The translations under genes and the position numbers were made by a program. Below the pieces are notes generated by a model. The model ran no database searches, was not told where the DNA came from, and was given only the letters and a program-made list of their open reading frames with translations. Shown here piece by piece: positions 53,351-61,193 of a stretch of DNA of 64,000 nucleotides (the stretch's first letter is position 1; each line of letters starts with the position of its first letter). This DNA is from Symbiodinium natans (lineage: Eukaryota; Sar; Dinophyceae; Suessiales; Symbiodiniaceae), in the NCBI GenBank assembly GCA_905221605.1, contig CAJNDS010002125.1, forward strand, positions 203,809 to 267,808, in the 5' to 3' direction.

Positions 53351-55920
53351 CTACAATTATGTGGGAGCTCAGAGTCTCTAAAGCTCAAGAACCATCCTTT
53401 AACATGTGGGTCAGTTGGGCCAGCGCAGATCACAGAATTGCTTGGCAGGGGCGTGGAAGAGCTACATGCCACACACACCACAGACCACCTGCTGAAACGG
53501 GCCGGCCTTGGCGCCCTCACTACCCTGCAAAGGTTTAGGGTTAGGGTTTTGGGGGACGAAAAACTCTAAAGTCATCCGCCGCCACATGCAAGATGGAGCC
53601 TCCCCCACCAAATACCTGATAGCCTTGGTTGGCCGTCCTGAACCCAGATAGCATTCCCGGAGCCCTGGAACCCTCACAACCTCTGAGCACCAACTCCTCC
53701 CTCAACCTCGGCTCAGGTCGCAGCCATGCGCGTGAGCCTTATCTGTGGCAAATGCGGGGTGGGTGGGCGGGGCGGCAGAAGGGGTGTTGAGCAAGGTGTG
53801 CCTGTCCACACTATCACTGCGGTTGAGGGTTTAGGTTGGGATGTTCCCCCCTATGCTATCTGTTATAATCCCTATTGATGAGCTGTTAGTAGAAAGGAAG
53901 AACATCCCAAGGCTTAGGGTGTAGGTCTAGGTGGCGCAGCCCGAAACTTCAACTCTCGTTGAACAAGTGTGCAGAAGCCCGAGGCGGGGATGTTCCACGG
54001 AGCTGTGGGGGGGGGGGGGGGGGATTCTAGGTAGACCCTCTGAAGACCCCCCGAAACCTAACCCTAAACCCTAAACCCTAAACCCTAAACCCCTAAACCC
54101 TATAAACCCTCAACCCTGGATGTGCCCCTCTTAATTCAACCCCAATAAGAGGGGCCAGGATCGGACTCGGGAGCTGCTCACGAAAACTTCGGGACAGACC
54201 CAAGCAACCTTGAGAATCTTATATGCGAAACCCAACACCAAAAGAACCACAAACCCAAAAACCAAACAAAACCCAAAACCCTGCTTTTTGTAAATTGTAG
54301 TGCCATTTCTTGGGGGGGGAAGCTTGAAAGTCATTGGGTACTGCTGCAGAAGAAGAAGCTGATGCAAGAAGCCGGTGGATGGGTGCCCCCGCAGTGAAGG
54401 CGCATGGGTAGCATACCCCAACAGAGGGGCACTTGAAAGTAGGGTTTCGGGTTTCGGGTTGAGGGTTTACGGTTTAGTGCTGGGTTTGGGGTGGTGCTGG
54501 TCTTGATAGGCTCCTTGAAACATCGGCCCACTATAGAGGGAAGTCAGTTGCTGAGGGGCTTGAGGGGGGCTAAGAAGGCTCCCCCCGTCTGAGGCTTGGG
54601 TGCTTTGGGCTTCACACCTTTCGGCTGCTCGGGCCACTTTCGAATTCTAGCGCTAGCTCTAAGCTTCGACTGCCAGGATGTCTGCCGGTCCTAAATTCCG
54701 TCAACTTGCAGTCCGCACTAAGAGAGAGCGGAAGCTGGAGCCAACGGCAGGTGCGAGGTCTGACCAGTTCGTTCAGACGGAGCCTGCCCTCCCTCGTTCC
54801 CTCCCTCCGCCTCTCCCCCTCCTTTCTGTCCCTCTCTCTCACTCTGTCCCTCTCTCTCACTCTCCCATTTGGGGGTGGCGTTTTGGGTCTTTATAGAGGG
54901 GACCCTATTTTGGGAAATAAGCATCTGACCTCGCTCTGCAAAGCAACAATGTACGCCCCAAGCGCCCAAAACCTACCGCAGGTTCGTGGGTGTTTCAAAC
55001 TGCAAGCCAGGGCCTCGTCCCCTTCGCCGTCGCTCTCTAGCTTTTGGCTTTGGGGTTTCGCCTCTCACGCTCGGGCGCAAGCCGGGCAAGAATTCCGGAT
55101 TTTGGGGGCCTAGGGCTTCTGGGTAGTTAACCTGGCAGAAAAGATCAAGGTGCGCTTCACCCGAATTCCTTTGTCCGCACGCGGCTCTCAAAGTGCCTCC
55201 TACTGATGCTCCAAACTCTCCTATCAACCTCAGTATCCTTGACTCTAAACCCTAAACCCTAAGGCATATCGTTTCTGAGGGCTATAGGGTGCAGGCAGAG
55301 CTTGTGCTGTAAGAAGCGTTGCCTACCACCTACTCGAGCCTCACAGAATCAAGCTCCAAACCCTCTCCGGGCGCTTTCGCCGCCTCGGCTCACTGAAGTT
55401 GTAGGCCCACCTGGCTTTAGAGAGTCTCCCCCGCCCCCCTTCCCCCAGGCCGCCCCCAATGTGTCTCGTTCAGGGCTTTGCAGATCTTTGTCTTGCGAAA
55501 TCGGGAGGGAATTGACAAAGAGCAGCTGCTGCTCAGAACAAAAGTGCCGATTTTTGGGGGGAACTTCCGGACGTTTTAGGCTCGGCCGGTTCGGCACAGT
55601 GGTTTACTGTAATTTGGAGATACTGATACAGTAATAACTGCATGGTGGTCTCTAACAATACCCTTTTCTTCCTCACATGTTTCTGCAAACAGCTTCCTCT
55701 GAAGATCTGTGCCCGCTCAGTGAGTATGGCTCTTTCTACCTTTACCTAATATTAGTTTATGTAAAAAATCAATAAATATGTATATATATATATATATATC
55801 TAAAAATATGTATATATATATATATATATAATATCTGCAGACATGTGATATGCATGTGTATAGGATGTATGCATTTGATACTCGAAAGGGGTCCCAAAGG
55901 GTGCAACCTTATAGGGATGA
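53351..55920. other. spacer upstream of the ENTH gene
   Basis: A family I copy at 53836-53910, a G run (54006-54023), CCCTAAA at 54060-54095, a CT-rich tract at 54830-54860 and TA microsatellites at 55775-55830. Several open frames of 60-135 codons on both strands overlap each other (for example 54706-55113 plus, 55302-55634 plus) and show no domain. I do not support a gene. The ENTH promoter should lie in the first few hundred bases. Confidence 0.4.
53836..53910. mobile_element. family I element, shortened
   Basis: TTGGGATGTTCCCCCCTATG on the left, TATAATCCCTATTGATGAGC, then TGTTAGTAGAAAGGAAGAAC and ATCCCAA on the right. Confidence 0.78.
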
Positions 55921-55924
55921 CCCC

Positions 55925-58900
55925 CTCGGGCGCAGGTTCGGTCCACCTCCACGCCGCGCAGGCGCATGAACCTACGAGGCTTCGGCGGTTTAGGGTTTAG
56001 GGTTTAGGGTTGAGGGTTTAAGGTTTAGGGTTTAGGGTTTAGGGTTTAGGATTTGCGGTTTGGGGTTTAAGTAGAGGTGGTAGGGGGTGCAGTTTCGGGG
56101 GGTTCGGGGGTTTAGGCAAGGTTCACCGGGGGTTTTCCGCGTTTGAGAGTTTGGCGGGGTCCTAAACCCAAACCCTAAACCCAAACCCTCACCCTAAGAA
56201 AACCCCAATCATGCCTGGAGCCCTACCGAAGTAGATTCCTTTGGCTGTGGCCAGGAAGCTGCAGCAACTTCTCCTCGTTGCTGGCGAGGTTCCGCTCGAT
56301 CCTTCCTCAGGCCACCAGGGGCATAAGACATACGTTGCGATGTTCTTTCTAATACTAACAATCCTTAGTGGGGATTGTAGTACCCCTAGTAAAATCCCTA
56401 TCAAGGACCGTTAGGATAGCGGGGAACATCCCAAGACATAAGATTTGTCTGCAGCTGGCATTGGCTTTCAATGAATCAAAGCAGAGCACATGGCAGTGGC
56501 TTTGTGACAAAAGTGTTCTTGTGGTGCCGACGCTCGCGCTCAGACAATCCAGGGAGTTCGTGTGCTAGCGCGTTTCACATAGCGAACATATTTCGACGCG
56601 CGCGGGCCGCATGCAAGATCTACTGCGACTTCTTAAGCTCGATGCACACGGCGACTGAGTTGCAGGTTCTCAGCACCCTAAACCCTAAACCCTAAACCCT
56701 AAACTCCCCAAGTACAGCGGATCAAGGCCCAGCGGCGGACCACTCGCACCTCAGCGCCACGACCGGAGGCTTCAAACACTCGCTGCTACGATGCCCTTCC
56801 GACGCGAGCGCAGGGTTTTTTAACACCCCAAACCCTAAACACCCTTCTTTGAAACCTAAGCCCTAAACCCTAAACACCCTAATTAAACCCTGAACCCCTA
56901 AACCCTAAACTCCAAAAACTTTTTTTTGTTGCATCCGGGCTTGGGGAGTCGGCCGGGAATGCTCACAGAAATCGTGGTGACTTGCAGATAATTGGAGAAA
57001 CCCTTAACCCTAAACCCCTAAACTCCAAAAACCCTAAACCCTAAACCACAAACCCTAAACCCTAAACCCCAAACCCTAACCCCTAAACCCTTCCGCAAGG
57101 GCGCCTGCAGGCCATCCCTCAGTCGGCTCCGCGCAGTCTTCGGCACGAGTACGGCCGGAACCGCCGGTGGTGGACGATGCGGGTCCTGCTGCCGAAAGGG
57201 CTTGGGTTTAGGGTTTAGGGGTTTAGGGGTTTAGGGGTTTAGGGGTTTAGGGGTTTAGGGGTTTAGGGGTTTAGGGGTTTAGGGGTTTAGGGGTTTAGGG
57301 TTTAGGGGTTTAGGGGTTTAGGGGTTTAGGGGTTTAGGGGTTTAGGGGTTTAGGGGTTAGGGTTCAGGGTGGGTGTCTGCAGCACCATCTCCGAAGAGCG
57401 AATATCAGGCGCCAACGTGAAACAGGACACTGCGCCGCAAGCCCAGGACCACCACGCAAAACCCCAGCACCCCAAAACCCCAGAACCACAAGACCCGAAC
57501 CAACACAAAACCCCAACCCCAACCCGGGTTTAGGGCTTAGGGCTAAGGGTTTAGGAGTTTGTTGAGAAGGTTTCGGGTCTACGGTTGGTTGGTCTAATAT
57601 GCCACATGGTTTTGGGGCTGAAGGAAAGTGCTTCACTGGAGGCTCATGGGAACTAGGGCGATTGCTGTGAAAACAGGTTTATAACCTTATTTTGGGAGAT
57701 TTTGACGCACCATCTACAAATGGACCTCCATGTACAGGGCCGCCTAGGGGCTGACAGGGTGTTTTTTTCGCCACCCGGGCTTATAGGGCTTAGGGTGGCT
57801 ACTTCGGGTCCACTACACTGATCTCTATGCCACGTCCGGTTCGAAGCGAAATGAAAGAAGAGAGAAGCTCCTGTTCCAACTTTCGCCAGAAAGAGTTATT
57901 TGAACAACTTCTACACCTTAAACCTGAAAAAACCTCAACCCTAAACCTTGTAAACCCCAAACCCTTTTTACATCCAGGCCTCTGAAGTCTGCCCTAAACC
58001 CTAAACCCTAAACCCCAAACCCTAAACACCAAAACCCTCAGCCCAAATCGCATGCCGGGAGCACGTCGAGGGTCATCTCGAAGTCGGTCTCCCACTCGTC
58101 CTCGTGCTTGGGAATTTTAGGGTTTGGGTTTAGGGCTTAGGGCTTAGAGCTTAGGGCTTAGGGTTTAGGGTTTAGGGTTTAGGGTTTAGGGTTTAGGGGT
58201 TAGGGCTTAGGGTTTAGGGTTTAGGGCTTAGGGCTTAGCGTTTACGATTTAGGGTTTAAAGTTTCGGGTTTAGGGTTTAGAATTTGGCTTTGAGCCGAAA
58301 ACTCCTGGTCTCTTCATGGTGGGGTGTATAGGGTTGGGGTTCTATGGTTAAAGGGTCTAGGCTTTCGAGCCATCTAGCGGCTCTCACAGATTCCAGACCC
58401 ATTCTTAGCCAGCCCAAAAATCCCAAATATTCCCGCATCAACTGGGACCTTTTTCAAAGAAAACATCCCTAAACCCTAAAACCGCAAACACACACCTGGC
58501 CTCGTTGTCGATGATGACGATGCCCACCGCGCCCGAGTCCTCCGCGCGGCGCGCCAGGGTCCTCGGGCTTAGGAACGACTCCGATGGTGAGTTCTCTGAA
58601 TCAGGGTTCCTTTTGGGGTACCCTACATGTGAGGGCCCGCCACGTAATAGTAACCCCAAAAGGCACAACATATTTAGAGAAGTGACCCTCTGCTTCTTTG
58701 CCACCCGTCTAGATGACAACGTTCCCTGGATTTTGGGGGTTTTTCGACTCTAACAACAGGGGTTTGGGGAGGTAGCGGCTTCGCCTTTGCAAGGATGCAA
58801 GCTCGCACTGCCCAGCGAAAAACCACTAGACATCTGGGACTTAGAGGCTGCGACTTGCAGGCGAAAACTCTGAAGCTTCACGTTCAAAGCCTCAAGAAGA

Positions 58901-60700
58901 AAACCGAGCAGATCTCGAAGGCAGCATACACTAGCGCTCGGTAGACTCTTCCCGACCGCAATCCAAGCAGAATTGCAGCAGCATATGGGCACATTCCAGC
59001 CAAGCAGTTCTTACGCTCTTACACGCCCCTTGCAGCAGTCGCTAGGTAGACCCGCCTTTTAACCTAGGACTGCTGAGGCTAGACCCTAAACCCTAAACCC
59101 TAAACCCTAAACCCTAAACCTCAGATCCGAGGATCTCAAACTCGACCTCCCCGCGCACGGCAACGACGACCTTGCCTTGGGCCTCAGGTCCTGGGCTCGG
59201 AATCGAACCCCCTTTGAGGCCGGTAATTCAGGGTTTGGGGCTTGGGGATGTGTAGGGTTTGGGCTTTTGTTCAGGTTTTAGGGCTTGGGGATGTTTAGGG
59301 TGTAGGGTTATTTAGGGTTTAGGACTTGGGGATGTGTAGGGTTTCGGGTTATTTAGGGTTTAGGGCTTGGGGATCCTTACTCTTATTCGCCTGAAAAACC
59401 CATAAATACCGCCTGTCAGCGTCCCTCCTTTCGTCCCTTGCGCAAACCTCATGCAAACCTTAAACCCTAAAACTCCTTGAACCCTGGCAGTCCGAGAAAC
59501 CCCAGGAGTGGAGGCCGTACTCGTTCCTCCTTAGGCTTTTTGGGTTTACGGTTTGGGATGGGTTTGGGGTTTAGGGGTTCTCATGATTGGAATTGGCGCC
59601 GTGGGGGACCGGAACGCAGAGCCGCTTCTCCCTAAACCCTAAAAGCCCTACAAACCCTACAAACCCTACAAACCCTATAAAACCCTATGAAACCCTATGA
59701 AACCCGATAAAACCCTACAAAACCCCCCCAACAAAAACCCCAAAAAACTTACACCCGAAGAGGCCGGGCGTCTGGCTGTAGTGGGCGGGCGCCTCGCAGA
59801 GCACGCCCACTTCGGACTTGCACCGCAGCCTCAGCAGCCGCTCCGACCAGTCGGCTGCCACGCAGCCAAGGGGCTCCTCTGGTCACTATATCAACCCCAT
59901 CAACCCTATGATTCAACCTTACAAACCCTGTAAACCCTATAAACCCTACAAACCCTATAGACCCTAGAAAACCTATGAACCCTATAGATCCTATAAACCC
60001 TATGAACCCTTTAGATCCTATAAACCCCATGAACCCTATCCTGGCCATTGACCTCCAGGAAGTCAGCAGTGCCCACCGCCACGACCGTGGGCGCGTGATC
60101 GGCGGTGGCCTCCTCGAAGCCCATGGCGGAGGAGCTCCGCTGCGCCCTAAGTGGGCCCCCACCCCCCTTTTTGGACACGTGTCGACACCTGCTTTTGAGC
60201 CAGCTCTTCCAGGCACCCACATACATCTAGGTGATTTCGGCTTCTTACTCTATGGGTTAGGATTAAAAGGTTTAGGGTTTAGGGCTTATTTGGTGTAGCT
60301 GATGCAGAGGCTCTCTGGCTGGAGGCTGACTTCTTTTTCTCTCACTTTCCTCTTCGCCCAATGGTCCAAAGCCTCGCCTCTGGCAGCGGCGCTCACACCT
60401 TCCACCCCGCGGAGCCTCACACGCGCAGGGAGGGGCCCGGGAAGCTTTTCTGGGAGCCTTTGGACTCAGGCCATTTTGCAAGTGCCCTCCCGAGCAAACA
60501 GCAAAAACCTCCAAACTCACACAAACCCAAGCCTCAACCCAGCGAGCGGAACACCGCCCCAGAAGTAGTACCCTAAACCCTAAGCCCCAAGAAACCCCGC
60601 GGCCAGGTGGCGGAAGGCCACCTTTGTGGAGGTCAGGCATGCGATGAGCACGACCAAGGCGGCCGATAGGCCCTCAGTGAAAGGTGGCCCACTTGGAGGT
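55925..60700 (-). CDS. membrane-anchored PA-domain protein, exon cluster
   Basis: Minus-strand exon islands, in order: about 60690-60597 (GLSAALVVLIACL, a hydrophobic helix suited to a signal anchor), 60420-60300 (GEALDHWAKRKVREKEV), 60150-60040 (ADHAPTVVAVGTADFLEV), 59878-59750 (LGCVAADWSERLLRLRCK), 59195-59118 (GKVVVAVRGEVEFE), 58570-58495 (TLARRAEDSGAVGIVIIDNE), 58110-58040 (EDEWETDFEMTLDVL), 57410-57380 (TLAPDIRSSEMVLQ), 57190-57090 (PAVPAVLVPKTARSRLRDG), 56800-56710, 56300-56232 (IERNLASNEEKLLQL) and 55985-55925 (FMRLRGVEVDRT). The GKVVVAVRG, AVGIVIIDNE and IP-type AVLVPK segments in this order are the core of a protease-associated (PA) domain, a lid or binding module in proteases, sorting receptors and E3 ligases. 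The 59118/58570 join works with a GA donor. No catalytic partner domain was recognised; other junctions are approximate. Confidence 0.5.
56338..56434. mobile_element. family I element in the PA-domain gene
   Basis: GATGTTCTTTCTAATACTAA, CAATCCTTAGTGGGGATTGT on the left; CCTATCAAGGACCGTTAGGA, GCGGGGAACATCCCAA on the right. Confidence 0.82.
57205..57360. repeat. TTTAGGGG array
   Basis: About eighteen copies of the 8-mer TTTAGGGG, the opposite strand of the CCCCTAAA type at 40368-40515. Confidence 0.95.
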
Positions 60701-60757
60701 GGATTGGGGACAACTTTAGGGTTTAGGGTTTAGGGTTTCGGGTTTAGGGTTTAGGGT

Positions 60758-60856
60758 TGGGATGTTCCCCCCTGAAGCTAACAGTCCTTGATAGGGGTTA
60801 GGAGAGGGCGTACTATCATCCCTAGTAAGGACTGCAAGTCTAAGGGGAACATCCAA
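60758..60856. mobile_element. family I element between the PA and Cdh1 genes
   Basis: TTGGGATGTTCCCCCCTGAA, GCTAACAGTCCTTGATAGGG on the left; CTAGTAAGGACTGCAAGTCT, AAGGGGAACATCCAA on the right. TTTAGGG units abut its left end. Confidence 0.85.
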
Positions 60857-61193
60857 TTTTAGGGTAACTAGGGTGCGTAAAAGCACAAGTTGGCTTCATC
60901 GCTCTGTCTCGAGTGGGTTGGGGTTTGGGGTCAGATAGGCAAGGTCATTATGATTATACACAATTTGCTGTAACCATAGCATGTTATGACCTCACGTAGA
61001 CCCCGCAAGGGCTATGAACCTCCGAGTAGTGTGTAGGAGTGGAGCCTCCTTTCTTGCCACCCGCCAAGCAGACCAGCCACAGTGTAATTAGGGTAACGCT
61101 TGGGGAAGATCTTCCGCGATGGGCTGTACAAGCACATGCAGCGGTGGCCAGAACGGGCTTGAGCGAATTGAGTCTCATAAGCTGCGGTAGTGG
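60857..61193. other. intergenic spacer 3' of Cdh1
   Basis: About 340 bases between the Cdh1 stop codon and the family I element at the 5' side of the PA-domain gene. It contains the motif CTTGCCACCCGCCAAGCAG at about 61053-61071 and otherwise nothing recognisable. Confidence 0.5.

Noticed and set aside
59190-59225. B-box-like GGTTCGATTCC on the minus strand
   Set aside because: No A box at the right distance and no cloverleaf; it sits next to a PA-domain exon.
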